Source: Pedobacter sp. PLR
Lineage (GTDB): Bacteria > Bacteroidota > Bacteroidia > Sphingobacteriales > Sphingobacteriaceae
NCBI RefSeq assembly: GCF_026239675.1
Contig: NZ_JAPIVQ010000002.1
Span: 744,001 to 808,000 of the forward strand
Direction of reading: 5' to 3'
Length of the DNA: 64,000 nucleotides
Part shown: positions 37,801 through 44,177 of the stretch, piece by piece
Numbering within the stretch: the stretch's first letter is position 1
How the letters are laid out: each line of letters starts with the position of its first letter
Position numbers and translations under genes: made by a program
Notes under the pieces: model-generated
What the model was told of the DNA's origin: nothing
Databases searched by the model: none
Seen by the model: only the letters and a program-made list of their open reading frames with translations

Positions 37801-40800
37801 AAACGCCGGTATTGGCCATCGCCAAAAACGGTCCGGCTAATATTGCTGCGGGTCAGGAAATTATTTACACCCTGAGCATCAGCAATACCGGAAAAGCCAA
37901 TGCTAGCAATGCCACCATTACCGATGCCATCCCTGCAAATATTACCGGGGTAACCTGGACTGCAATGGCAAATGGAGCGGCGGGTATAGTGAGTGGTGCA
38001 ACTGGAAATACGAATAATTTATCTATGAATGTACACGTTCCTGCAGGTGCAGCCAATACGATATTGGTGACGGTTAAAGGAACGGTTAGCCCTTCTGCAA
38101 CAGCAGATCTGGTGAATAAAGCAACGATTACTCCTTCGGAAGATGGAACAGTGCCTGCAAGCTCAACAGTAACCACTACTTTGAAATCTGCATCTTCGGT
38201 TAGCCTGGTTAAAACAGGACCATCACAGATTTCAGCAGGTCAGTCGGTTACTTACACCTTGCTGGCAGGAAATAACGGTCCTTCTGATGCACGTAACCTG
38301 AGTATCACTGATGCAGTGCCTGCCGGATTAACCGGGGTAACCTGGTCGGTGGCCACGCAAGGAACGGCTTCAGTATTAACAGGTGCAAATGGTACTGGCA
38401 ATAATGTACAGCTGACAGGAGATATTCCTGCCGGTGCTGCCAACCAGATTTTAGTGACCATTACCGGAAAGGTACCAGCCTCGGCTGCTGCCGGAACACT
38501 GACAAACGTGGCCATTGCTACGCCTTCGGAACCTGGTAATCCTCCGGTAACTTCCAATACCATTACCACTATGGTAGACCATAAAGTGGCCATCAGGGCA
38601 GTGAAATCTGCAGCAGCTGTCATCGCCGCCGGTGAAAACATCAATTATACCTTACAGGTTTATAATGATGGACCGGGTGATGCGGTTAATCTGGCGATCA
38701 GTGATGTGGTTCCTGCGGGAATTACCAATGTCAGCTGGACAACTACTGTTACCGGCAGTGCAAGTGTTGCTGCAAATGGTACAGGTACTGGAAATACGCT
38801 GAACGCAAGTGTGAATATTCCAGCAGGAGCGGGCAATTCAGTCACCGTGTTGATCAATGGACTGGTGAGCCCGGGTTATACCGGATCAACATTGAAAAAT
38901 AGCTTTACCGCTACTCCTGCAGAACCAGGAAATCCGCCGGTACCTTCTGAAGAAGTAACAACGGCTGTGGTTAAAACGGCAGACCTGCAGCTCACGAAAA
39001 CAGGACCTGCCGCTGTGGTTGCAGGTTCAGACATCAGTTATACCATTAATGTGAAAAATGCAGGTCCAGGTAATGTGACTGCTGCAACTATTACAGACAA
39101 TCTGCCGGTTGGTTTTACCGTTCAGAACTGGACTGCAACCGGCCAGAATGGTGCGGTCATCAGTGGTCCGGCCAGCGGAACAGGTAATGTCAATGTGACC
39201 GCAGCAATCCCTGCAGGCAATGCAAACGTGCAGATTGTGGTGACTGGAAAAGTGAACGCGAATTTTGCAGGTACGAGTTTGATCAATACTGCAACGGCTA
39301 CGCCAGAAGCAGGAGTGACAGATCCAACGCCGGCAAGCAGTACAGTAACGACTGCCATCAGTAAGGTCGCGAATGTGAGAATCACGAAATCAGGACCTGC
39401 AGATATTGCGGTTGGAGAAATGATGACTTATACCTTGCGCATCGTGAATGATGGGCCAAGTGATGCTGTTGGTGTGTTGATTAATGATATGATTCCGACA
39501 AATCTGGAAGATGGGGCAACCTGGACCAGTATGCTTCAAGGTGGAGCTAGTTTAAGCCAGCCTTCAGGAACCGGCAATATCAGTCTGCTGGGAGGAATTC
39601 CTTCAGGAACCGGTGTCATTGAGATCAATATCCTTGGAAAAGTAAAAGCAAATAATTTAGATAAAACAGTGTTCACAAATACGGCAACCGCTTATTTCCC
39701 TGCAGGCAGCCTGATCATTGATCCGGATCTGGGTTCAAATACCAGTACGGTACCAACAATAATCAACAATGATCCAGTGCTTAAAGTATCGAAAAGTGGC
39801 CCGGCAACCGTAAATATTGGCGATCCGATTGAGTATACGATTGTCATTAGAAACGGTGGTGCAGGAAATATTGTCAATGCAATGATTGCTGATCCGGTAC
39901 CTAATGATGTAGCAGTAACCAGCTGGTTAGCTACCGCAACAGGCGGGGCAACGCTGACTGGAGCTGCTCAAGGCACGAGCAATTCCGTATTGACTTCAGC
40001 AGATATTCCTGCGGATGGTAATCCGAATACGACCGTGTTGATCGTGCTGAAAGGTACGGTTAAGACTACTGCCAATGCCGTGTTTACAAATACGGTGACG
40101 GTAACTGCCAACGGAGAACGTAAAAGCTCGGTGGTTACTGCGGTGAATCAGTCTACAGATGTTAAGATAGAGAAATCTGGTCCACAAGCTGTGATTTCAG
40201 GAGCTCCGATTACTTATACGATTAAAGTAACGAACCAGGGACCAAGAGATGTCGTTGGATTGACGATTAAAGACAATGTTCCTTTGGAAATCGGTCAGCT
40301 CAGCTGGACTGCACAGGCAGTGGGTAATGCGAGCGTGAATGGACCAACTACCGGTACTACCAATGCAGTACTGGTGAATGGAGATGTGCCGGTTGGTGCA
40401 GCCAATTATGTGTTGATTACCGTGAATGGTACGGTGAATGCCAATGTGCCTTCTGGAAATATCAGCAACATCGCTGCGGTGACCTTACCGGTAAGTATTG
40501 TAGACTTTAACATGGCTAACAATACCAGTGAATTGAAAACAGTGATCAGTTCCGTTTCCGGATTAACGATCAGTAAGGCTGGCCCTCAGGATGGACTTTC
40601 CGGATCTGCGATCACTTATACGATCAAAGTACGTAACAATGGATTGAGTAACGCTAGTCAGGCACAGATCATAGATGTGGTGCCGGCAGGAATAAAAGCG
40701 GTAAGCTGGACGGCCACTGCTGCAGGCAATGCGAAGATCAACTCCGGAGCTAGCGGAACAGGAAATACAGTAGCCGTAAATGCGGATGTTCCTGCAGGGA

Positions 40801-43145
40801 TCAATGCGGAGGTAACGATTACAATCAATGGTACGATCGATGCCGGTTTCAGCGGGAAAATTATAAATTCCGCTGATGTGACGCCTTCAGAACCGGGTAA
40901 TCCGGCGGTAACTTCTCCACCAGTAACCACGAATGTGTTGAATAAATCGGCACTGAAAATTGTGAAAACAGGACCGAATAGTATTGAAGCTGGTAAAACT
41001 GTGAATTATACACTGACCATTAATAATGCTGGTCCGGGTAATGCAGTAAATGCGGAGATTTCTGATGCGATTCCTGCTCAATTGACCAATGTGCGCTGGA
41101 CAACCAGTGTTGCTGGTGCAGCTGTCATCAGTTCAGGTGCAAGCGGACAAGGCAATGCGCTGTTGCTAAAAGCGAATCTTCCAGCTGGAAATGGCACCAT
41201 TACCGTAAATATCAGCGGGTTGGTTCCTGGAGGGACTGCCGCCGGAAATATCAGCAATACGGCAACAATTAAGCCTGCTGAGCCGGGTAATCCATCGGTT
41301 CCTTCTAATACGGTAACGACAGCAATTGTCAATAATGCAAGTTTAAGTCTGGCGAAAAGCGGTCCTGGTACTTTAAACTCAGGAGAAGCCATCAGCTATA
41401 CGCTGACGATTAAAAATGACGGACCATCAGATGCGATAGGTGTTAAAGTTTCGGATATAGTAGATCCTGCGGTAACGAATGTTTCCTGGACTACGAGTTT
41501 GACTGCTGGCGCAACCATCAGCTCAGGGGCTACAGGTAATGTGAATGCAGTAGTGTTGACCGCTAATGTTCCGGCAAATGGCAGCATTCTGGTGAACATC
41601 AGCGGTAAGGTAAATCCTGCTTATGCTGGAATACTAGTTAATAAAGCAATATTGACGTCTGCAGATCCTGCTAAACCGGTGGTTAATGCGCAGGTGAGTA
41701 CAACGGTAACGAGTCTTTCTGCGCTGAAAATCACTAAAACAGGGGCTTCAACAGTGACCGCAGGCGGCCTGATGAATTACCAGATTACGGTGGTTAACAA
41801 TGGTCCGGGTACTGCGCAAAATGCAGTGATCAAGGATGTGGTTCCTGCACAGTTAACCGGGGTAACCTGGACGGCTGTCGCGAATGGAGCAGCATCGATC
41901 AGTAACGGATCAACCGGAACAGGAAATGCGCTAAGCGTAACGGCTACAATTCCTGCAGGTGCTGGTGATGGTATCGTGATCAACCTGAGCGGAAAAATAG
42001 ATGCTGCTTATCCGGGTTCATTGAGTAACACGGCTACGGTGACCCCTGTAGAACCAGGTAATCCAGCAGTAGTGACGCCTCCGGTGATCACAGTTGTCGA
42101 TGCAAAACCATCGCTTACCATTAAGAAAACTGGTCCGGCTACCATCAGTGCAGGTGCAAATATTACTTATGTGATTGAAGTTGGAAATACAGGACTAAGT
42201 AATGCCAAAGGGACGTTGATTACCGATAACGTGCCTGCGGAAATTACCAATGTGAAATGGACTACCAATACGAATGGAACTGCTGCAGTATCCGCCGGTG
42301 CAACCGGAACGGGTAATGTGGTGGCAGTAACAGGAGATATCGCAGCAGGTGGCGGTAATAAAATAACCATTACCGTGACAGGTACCGTAAATGCTGGTTT
42401 CGCAGGTGCGCTGAGCAATATCGCCACTGCAAAACCTGCTGAACCGGGCAATCCGCCGGTAGTGACGCCTCCGGTAGAAACCGTAGTTAGTAAAACACCA
42501 ACACTGAGTATCAGCAAAACGGGTCCGGCACAATTGAAATCCGGTGAGCAGATCACTTATGTGGTTGAAGTCATAAATCCGTCGCTAAGTAATGCGGATC
42601 ATATTACCGTTACGGATTTGGTACCTTCGGACGTTCTGAATATAAAATGGACTACGGAGACAGCAGGTACAGCTAAGATTGTTTCCGGTGGTACTGGTTC
42701 TGGTGGTCGTGTAGAGCTGGTTGCAGATCTGCCGGCAGGAACAGCAAATAAAATTGTGCTGACCATTACTGGTACTGTCTCTAAATCCTTTACCGGGAAA
42801 CTGGAGAATACGGCAAGAATACTGGCTACCGCAGCTACCGCAGAAATAAGCAGTAATACGGTGGCAACCACAGTTGAAAATGCTGATTTTATCATTCCAA
42901 ATATCATTACACCAAATGGTGATAGTAGCAACGATACTTTTAAAGTGAAAGGTCTGGAGAATTATCCGGGTACGCAGGTAACGATCTTTAACAGATGGGG
43001 AAATGAGGTGTTCCGCTCCGATAACTATACCAATAACTGGGATGGTAGTCAGTTGAATGAAGGTACTTATTATTACCTGATCTTAAGAAGAGAGAAATCG
43101 GGACAGACAACGCCGTTTAAAGGATGGTTATTTATTAAAAGGTAG
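25833..43145 (+). CDS. Giant T9SS-secreted surface protein: lectin-like domain, Ig/PKD-like modules, 34 DUF11 repeats, CHU_C sorting domain
   Basis: About 5,770 residues from the ATG at 25833. The N-terminal 70 residues end in a hydrophobic segment and GKAQ cleavage site, an unusually long signal sequence. Residues about 71-335 resemble an L-type (legume-like) lectin domain (DGFSVFLYDA, VGGYVGIGLDEYGNF, RRVQLEI, LGFAGSTGG). A DUF11-like unit follows, then a second degenerate one, then Ig/PKD-like modules with the phylum's spaced YCLGATA, TICSGATPAV and YRRTV patterns (27.7-29.5 kb). From 29.55 to 42.88 kb run 34 DUF11 repeats of about 131 residues, and the last 85 residues are a gliding-motility-associated C-terminal domain. 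Composition is Ala/Thr/Asn/Gly/Val-rich with almost no Cys in the repeats, typical of a long stalk. With PorP/SprF and a PorE-like gene directly downstream it should be exported by T9SS and displayed on the surface, as SprB or a similar adhesin. Adhesion itself is inferred. Confidence 0.93.
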   Translation: MSTLLPPQGSPNSPKNSCYNFSKETFFFLLNQLCLPFSRGADVHSIKPKVWKYFTALMIFVLLAIQGKAQFTITENFKGNSTGNITIGGNAKLTSGKEDPVGNGWLRLTPDSTNKVGFGYVNQSFPSTLGVLVDFEYTDWRRSVVNLGAADGFSVFLYDAAKPNSIGGKGGSLGYAPINTGGANDHAGVVGGYVGIGLDEYGNFSNPGEGRTGGVTTNTGTLWPDRISMRGSEAENYKYLTSAVVPGGVDYPTAGTARPDPTVFYRRVQLEIIPVAGGQYQITVKMKTTLTGNFATILGPYTMATVPPANLKLGFAGSTGGSVNNHEVRNVIITTPGGVRVDKAVDKSSAISGQDLTYTINVTNSTPAGIANLKLADTIRNSNNAILTAADFTINSITFNNNGNVGNTAPGYTNGTVVAGGTNPFNASLNMSANSTSSFTIKGTINSQYNNSILKNSVGVDPSQTGITDTDLTNNYYTVSTNVLRQSVDVAISGLVDNTCYVPGGNTFNYTVTNQGATPTVGLVSVRYTPPAGFSVIGTPTGAGWTVGLSAGTYNFTRTLGEPLASGFAYPSISIKVSGPSTGGPWTNTALLSYIGDTDLSNNTASVLTYAIPTAPTPAAATVNYCLGATASPLTATGTNLKWYTVPVGGMGSTTALTPSTATAGTTSYYVTSSNGTCEGPMTTINVVVQPLIAGNTITADQTICSGATPAVLQGGAVTGGSGTYTYNWEQSVNGAAWTAATGTNNQANYTPAALTATTAYRRNVTGGSCLNTSNVVTITVQPAISLNTIVPPVSLSLCGTGDPGLMTGSTPLGGNGTPTYQWQSSTDNSNYTNIAGAAANAANFDPLSISVTTWYRRLASSGSCTVANISNAIKFTVNPVLTAGTIGANQAYCESAMPATFNELTPATGGDQIYGYQWQSSTTSATAGFADIPGATQINYTVSSPIRQTTYYRRTVISAASGCGPVSTSAVTVTVTPAISGNALTTPVVSTFCGPADPGVITGTIPTGGNGTYVYDWHKSRDGGNTWTVAGGNTINLSPGIVPVTSLFRRTVTSGSCTSVSPPITITIDFAPDPSVAGPNQQQCAIDLFQLNGNVPILGTGVWAVVSGQAVIANINQANTTVKVAKGKTATLSWTISNGICPPSVTNVVLTNFDNPSTANAGPDITQYNSGAFMMNANVPTSGTGVWTVKAGSTATIATPNAANTLVMLAPGTTATLIWTVSNGTCNPSADEVLLTYTRLADIKVTKSVVTPGPFVAGQAIAYRIVATNNGPSDATGLKLLDNVPADISVLAISANASGTAAVTQNTSAGNAVNVTGNIAFGAGNSITVDVTGTVAANYSGSLVNTATVTSPVIPDPDGATSTVTSPVDRKPVLSIEKDGPANVIAGDAIAYKIIIKNTSTSDAIGTAIKDLIPAQINNVNWTLSKTGTATFNGAASNTGNNISFVATIPGGSGNTIVINVTGTVLPSATGSFSNTATATPVEAVPPVNSNTVVTTLSRVSGLTMLKNGPSNAQAGSPVSYTLKITNNGLSDALNASITDAVPANIKTVSWNATVQGTATIIGGNNGTGNSIILNGNIPTGTANAILVTINGTVDPSFSGSISNTATATPSEAGGQPSSSTVLTQVSRTPVLTITKTGAATLIAGQQVNYTITVSNTSTADAKALVITDAVPADLSNVTWSTSTQGTAAVVGTGNGTANAISVTGDLPAGAANKIIINVSGTLSPAFSGSLANTATATPAEPGTVAESATSTGQAIRQPALSIMKTGPATITSGNQITYTITVANTGTSDAVDLVIADIVPASIKDVTWTATIGGTAGIDPGATGIGNNLSVTGDIPAGAANKIILTVRGTVDPSFSGSILNTATATPTESAATPVSSSVTTTATRTPELSITKTSPATLVAGQNITYTIIVNNLSASDAKALVITDQVPATVTGVTWSAIAGGAGLINGTATGSGNAISLNAGLPAGANTITLTVKGKVASSFGGTLSNTATATPAEPGTVAKSATSTTTVNKTPVLAIQKTGPATISAGQQINYTLTINNTGTADATNATITDAIPVGISNVTWTATADAAGSAAIVGTATGNTNALSFNANIPAGINNIIRVNIQGNVNPAATGSLVNTATVTPSEAGANPASSTVTTTLQSVPGITISKSGPSQIAAGQTVTYTLIAGNAGPSDATNLNITDAVPVPLTNVTWTAVSEGTAAITTGASGTGSSVTVIGNIAAGTGNRILVTITGLVPSNTTATTFSNVAKASPSEPGVPPVNSNTITTTINKKVTIAAVKSATAVLSAGENISYTLEVKNTGPSDAQNLLISDQLPAGITNINWSTTGTGTASIVSGGTGSGSSLSLRANIPAGNANVILVTITGKVDPDFTGTQLVNTFTVDPLEPGNPTVNSNTTTTLINKTADLQISKTGPAAAIAGRTINYTITVNNAGPSNTANASIVDVVPAGITGVTWTATAQNGAVINTNPASGSTNNINVLASIPANSGTVTINVSGTINPGFTGSLLTNTATATPEAGVIDPTPAISTVVTAISRSANVRIVKSGPANITAGEPITYTLRIVNDGPSFAPGVVIRDLFSGILPGSPVTNVSWTAQALTGAALNGGAANNAVIGNGNVAFSADIPSKTGVVEVTIKGTVSPGATGAFVNTATALLPNNSVTDPDLGSNTSSVTTAVVVETNLAVSKSGPSKINIGDPITYVIEIKNNGLSNITDASITDVVPNSVSVNSWTAVASNGAFLEGSFNGTVSGTSNTVITYGDIPSTIAGSPPSVIRVTIQGIVKTTAEATFTNTVSVEANGIKESAVLTALNASTDVYIEKNGPQSILAGSPITYQIKVGNDGPVNVAGLGISDVIPSVIKNVSWTATAFGTATITGAASGNTNGIQTTASIDADPANYILVNVKGTVDPATNLTAINNTAILTLPAGVSDFNSTNNTSTASTTVASKSGLSVRKMGPADAVAGSEISYTIIVTNAGPSNAVGTVITDAVPANVKNVTWTSSLVGAATISAGATGTAGANNLVTLTANIPASAGNEVAIVVKGTIDPAFAGPLVNNAVATPAEPGNPPVTSQNVTTAVTSKTVMSIVKTGPSSVAAGTTVQYQLLVSNAGPSNAVGMVITDQIPAGLTNVRWTTAATTGAVVTSGATGNVNPVSLTANFLAGSGNLVVTILADVPANSQLSGVSNTARVAPAVPDPNNPPVTSNEVTTGIVKDVTLSLTKSGPPTLNAGENITYTLAIKNIGPSNSTATRLTDAVPADIKNVSWTSAVAGGTLITNGAAGSGNQIDLTADVPLNGTILVNVKGTVDPLFAGTLTNTAVLTPQEAGELPVNAVAVTQVSKLTNLQIGKSAVNTAVAGQVMTYQIKVINNGPSTALNALITDAIPVQLQNVSWTAAGLGAAIITEGAQGTGNTLRVKANIPAGQQNEIVIEVTGTILASYAGTLSNTATVTPADPGNPPLVTPPVETVVTKQPEINISKTGSATVTAGGQISYTIEANNTGLSDASNLEISDAVNSNIKNVSWTSSIAGAGSIISGNQGTGNAVLVKGNIPAGAANKITINITGTVDPPFAGTLSNTATATPAEPGIPPVVTPPVETVVNQVPVIVVHKTGPASATAGGAITYVVEVSNTGLSNAKNLNITDQIDPAITGVSWTASTGGTSTINGAGSGTGNVVLNANIPAGAANKISISISGTINPEAQGKLVNMAVATPSEPGIVPVNSNPVETNVDQKPIVVITKTGQPTATAGAEVTYIITAVNNGLSNASGVTIVDDVPAALQNVSWTSLSGGTASILSGGTGTGNFMALTANIPAGNVNNKITITLKGTVNPAFSGKLENVASIAVPLINFPNVITPPVETSVDAKPGITLVKTGPAAVISGSEITYTIVAGNTGLSNATALAITDAVPTLLSNVSWTSVASGAAVITTGATGTGNALILNGDIPTGAANLITITVRGTVDPSYNGNLSNTAVARPSEPNTVSVNASATTIVSKTPVLAIAKNGPANIAAGQEIIYTLSISNTGKANASNATITDAIPANITGVTWTAMANGAAGIVSGATGNTNNLSMNVHVPAGAANTILVTVKGTVSPSATADLVNKATITPSEDGTVPASSTVTTTLKSASSVSLVKTGPSQISAGQSVTYTLLAGNNGPSDARNLSITDAVPAGLTGVTWSVATQGTASVLTGANGTGNNVQLTGDIPAGAANQILVTITGKVPASAAAGTLTNVAIATPSEPGNPPVTSNTITTMVDHKVAIRAVKSAAAVIAAGENINYTLQVYNDGPGDAVNLAISDVVPAGITNVSWTTTVTGSASVAANGTGTGNTLNASVNIPAGAGNSVTVLINGLVSPGYTGSTLKNSFTATPAEPGNPPVPSEEVTTAVVKTADLQLTKTGPAAVVAGSDISYTINVKNAGPGNVTAATITDNLPVGFTVQNWTATGQNGAVISGPASGTGNVNVTAAIPAGNANVQIVVTGKVNANFAGTSLINTATATPEAGVTDPTPASSTVTTAISKVANVRITKSGPADIAVGEMMTYTLRIVNDGPSDAVGVLINDMIPTNLEDGATWTSMLQGGASLSQPSGTGNISLLGGIPSGTGVIEINILGKVKANNLDKTVFTNTATAYFPAGSLIIDPDLGSNTSTVPTIINNDPVLKVSKSGPATVNIGDPIEYTIVIRNGGAGNIVNAMIADPVPNDVAVTSWLATATGGATLTGAAQGTSNSVLTSADIPADGNPNTTVLIVLKGTVKTTANAVFTNTVTVTANGERKSSVVTAVNQSTDVKIEKSGPQAVISGAPITYTIKVTNQGPRDVVGLTIKDNVPLEIGQLSWTAQAVGNASVNGPTTGTTNAVLVNGDVPVGAANYVLITVNGTVNANVPSGNISNIAAVTLPVSIVDFNMANNTSELKTVISSVSGLTISKAGPQDGLSGSAITYTIKVRNNGLSNASQAQIIDVVPAGIKAVSWTATAAGNAKINSGASGTGNTVAVNADVPAGINAEVTITINGTIDAGFSGKIINSADVTPSEPGNPAVTSPPVTTNVLNKSALKIVKTGPNSIEAGKTVNYTLTINNAGPGNAVNAEISDAIPAQLTNVRWTTSVAGAAVISSGASGQGNALLLKANLPAGNGTITVNISGLVPGGTAAGNISNTATIKPAEPGNPSVPSNTVTTAIVNNASLSLAKSGPGTLNSGEAISYTLTIKNDGPSDAIGVKVSDIVDPAVTNVSWTTSLTAGATISSGATGNVNAVVLTANVPANGSILVNISGKVNPAYAGILVNKAILTSADPAKPVVNAQVSTTVTSLSALKITKTGASTVTAGGLMNYQITVVNNGPGTAQNAVIKDVVPAQLTGVTWTAVANGAASISNGSTGTGNALSVTATIPAGAGDGIVINLSGKIDAAYPGSLSNTATVTPVEPGNPAVVTPPVITVVDAKPSLTIKKTGPATISAGANITYVIEVGNTGLSNAKGTLITDNVPAEITNVKWTTNTNGTAAVSAGATGTGNVVAVTGDIAAGGGNKITITVTGTVNAGFAGALSNIATAKPAEPGNPPVVTPPVETVVSKTPTLSISKTGPAQLKSGEQITYVVEVINPSLSNADHITVTDLVPSDVLNIKWTTETAGTAKIVSGGTGSGGRVELVADLPAGTANKIVLTITGTVSKSFTGKLENTARILATAATAEISSNTVATTVENADFIIPNIITPNGDSSNDTFKVKGLENYPGTQVTIFNRWGNEVFRSDNYTNNWDGSQLNEGTYYYLILRREKSGQTTPFKGWLFIKR
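31881..37010 (+). repeat. Duplicated block A: DUF11 repeats 7-19
   Basis: Thirteen repeats that match repeats 22-34 one-to-one and in order. The partners share idiosyncratic features found nowhere else in the array, for example repeats 9/24 (AVKSA replacing KTGPA), 10/25 (NTATATPEAGV, DPTPA), 11/26 (YTLRIVNDGPS) and 12/27 (NIGDPI, TFTNTV/VFTNTV without the ATP motif). Confidence 0.85.
37806..42880 (+). repeat. Duplicated block B: DUF11 repeats 22-34
   Basis: The second copy of block A. Corresponding landmarks lie 5,925 bp (repeats 7/22), 5,919 bp (8/23 and 10/25) and about 5,870 bp (19/34) apart, so the offset is nearly constant with a few small indels. Confidence 0.85.
42885..43142 (+). other. 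T9SS type B sorting domain (CHU_C, gliding-motility-associated C-terminal domain)
   Basis: The last 85 residues show the full signature: FIIPNIITPNGDSSNDTF, VTIFNRWGNEVFRS, NNWDGS, LNEGTYYYLI and final GWLFIKR. This domain directs T9SS export and surface display with SprF-type partners. Confidence 0.95.
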
Positions 43146-43166
43146 AATATTTAAGAACACGCTACA

Positions 43167-44162
43167 ATGAGAGATTTAAAGAAATATGGTTTAGTATCAC
43201 TGCTCTTACTCGGGATGAGCAGTGCATACGCACAGCAGACAATTCAGTTTAGTCAGTATGTTTTTAATGGTTTAGCTGTTAACCCTGCTTATGCAGGTTA
43301 TAAGGAAGAATGGACAGCGAATTTCAGTTTCCGCTCGCAATGGGTGGGAATTGATGGCGCACCTCGTACAGGAACGGCCTCTTTTGACGGATTAACAGAT
43401 CAGGAAGGGAAGAAGATGGGAATAGGGTTTATCGCTTCCACAGACCGCCTGGGTCCACAGAATACCTCTGCCTTTTATGTAAATTATGCCTACCGTTTGC
43501 AGTTAGATGCAGAAGATACCAAGCGTCTGAGTTTTGGTATCGGTGCCGGTGCAACACAATATAACCTGGATGGCTCGAAATTTATTTCTACAGATTTAGG
43601 TGATGGGGTAATCCCGATCGGAAATGAGAGTAAGCTGAGACCTGATGTGCGGGTGGGGGTTTATTTTTATACACCCAAATTTTATATCGGTGCTTCTGTC
43701 CTGGATTTATTATCGGGATTGAGAGGTAATGATATCGCCACAGAAGGAGATTATAAAGTACTCCGCCAGGTGCGTCACCTGTATGTAACCGGTGGTATGA
43801 TGATCCCTTTGTCGGAATCTCTTGATCTGAAACCCAGCTTTATGTTGAAAGAGGATTTTAAAGGGCCTACAAATTTAGACTTAAACGCGTACCTGCTGAT
43901 TAGTAAAGTGGTCTGGCTGGGCGCTTCTTATCGTACAGGTGTGACCTTATGGGATAAGAAAAATTTACAAACCGGACTAAGTCAGAGTGATGCGATTGCC
44001 GGAATCGTAGAGCTTCAAATGAGCAATAGATTCCGCCTGGGTTACTCTTATGACTATACCACGAGCAAGCTGTCCAGCTATCAGAGTGGATCGCATGAGT
44101 TTTCGTTAAGCATGAGCTTCCCTGGAAAAAAAGCAAGGGTCTTGAGTCCACGTTATTTTTAA
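43167..44162 (+). CDS. PorP/SprF-family type IX secretion outer membrane protein
   Basis: A 331-residue outer-membrane barrel. The signal peptide ends at AYAQ near residue 23; the mature start QTIQFSQYVFNGLAVNPAYAGYK carries the family signature (QYxxNxxxxNPAYAG). FSFRSQWVGIDGAPRT and a terminal strand SHEFSLSMSF are also typical. In Flavobacterium, SprF is needed for surface delivery of SprB and each large CHU_C adhesin tends to have its own SprF. This gene starts 21 bp after the giant adhesin stop, so it is presumed to be dedicated to it. The PorE-like gene follows after 15 bp. Confidence 0.95.
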   Translation: MRDLKKYGLVSLLLLGMSSAYAQQTIQFSQYVFNGLAVNPAYAGYKEEWTANFSFRSQWVGIDGAPRTGTASFDGLTDQEGKKMGIGFIASTDRLGPQNTSAFYVNYAYRLQLDAEDTKRLSFGIGAGATQYNLDGSKFISTDLGDGVIPIGNESKLRPDVRVGVYFYTPKFYIGASVLDLLSGLRGNDIATEGDYKVLRQVRHLYVTGGMMIPLSESLDLKPSFMLKEDFKGPTNLDLNAYLLISKVVWLGASYRTGVTLWDKKNLQTGLSQSDAIAGIVELQMSNRFRLGYSYDYTTSKLSSYQSGSHEFSLSMSFPGKKARVLSPRYF

Positions 44163-44177
44163 GCTGCAAAGAATTAT

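Larger units (their letters stand above)
29550..42880 (+). repeat. 34 tandem DUF11 repeats within the giant gene
   Basis: Each unit is about 393 bp. Its protein core is KTGPA-x4-AG-x2-ITYTI-x-V-x-N-x-GPSDA, then ITDAVPA-x3-NVSWT, G-x-A-x6-GTGN, IPAGAAN-x-I, GTVDP-x-F-x-G-x-L-x-NTATATP and EPGNPPV. I counted 34 start motifs from IKVTKS (about 29,560) to LSISKTGPAQ (about 42,500). Units are divergent at DNA level, which argues for old copies held by selection on protein structure. Confidence 0.9.

Noticed and set aside
26891..42931. More than thirty antisense reading frames of 60-246 codons inside the giant adhesin gene
   Set aside because: They recur with the repeat period, are rich in Val/Leu/Pro with no motifs, and mirror the codon pattern of the sense repeats (Ala/Thr/Gly/Asn codons read backwards). 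They are shadows of the repeats.
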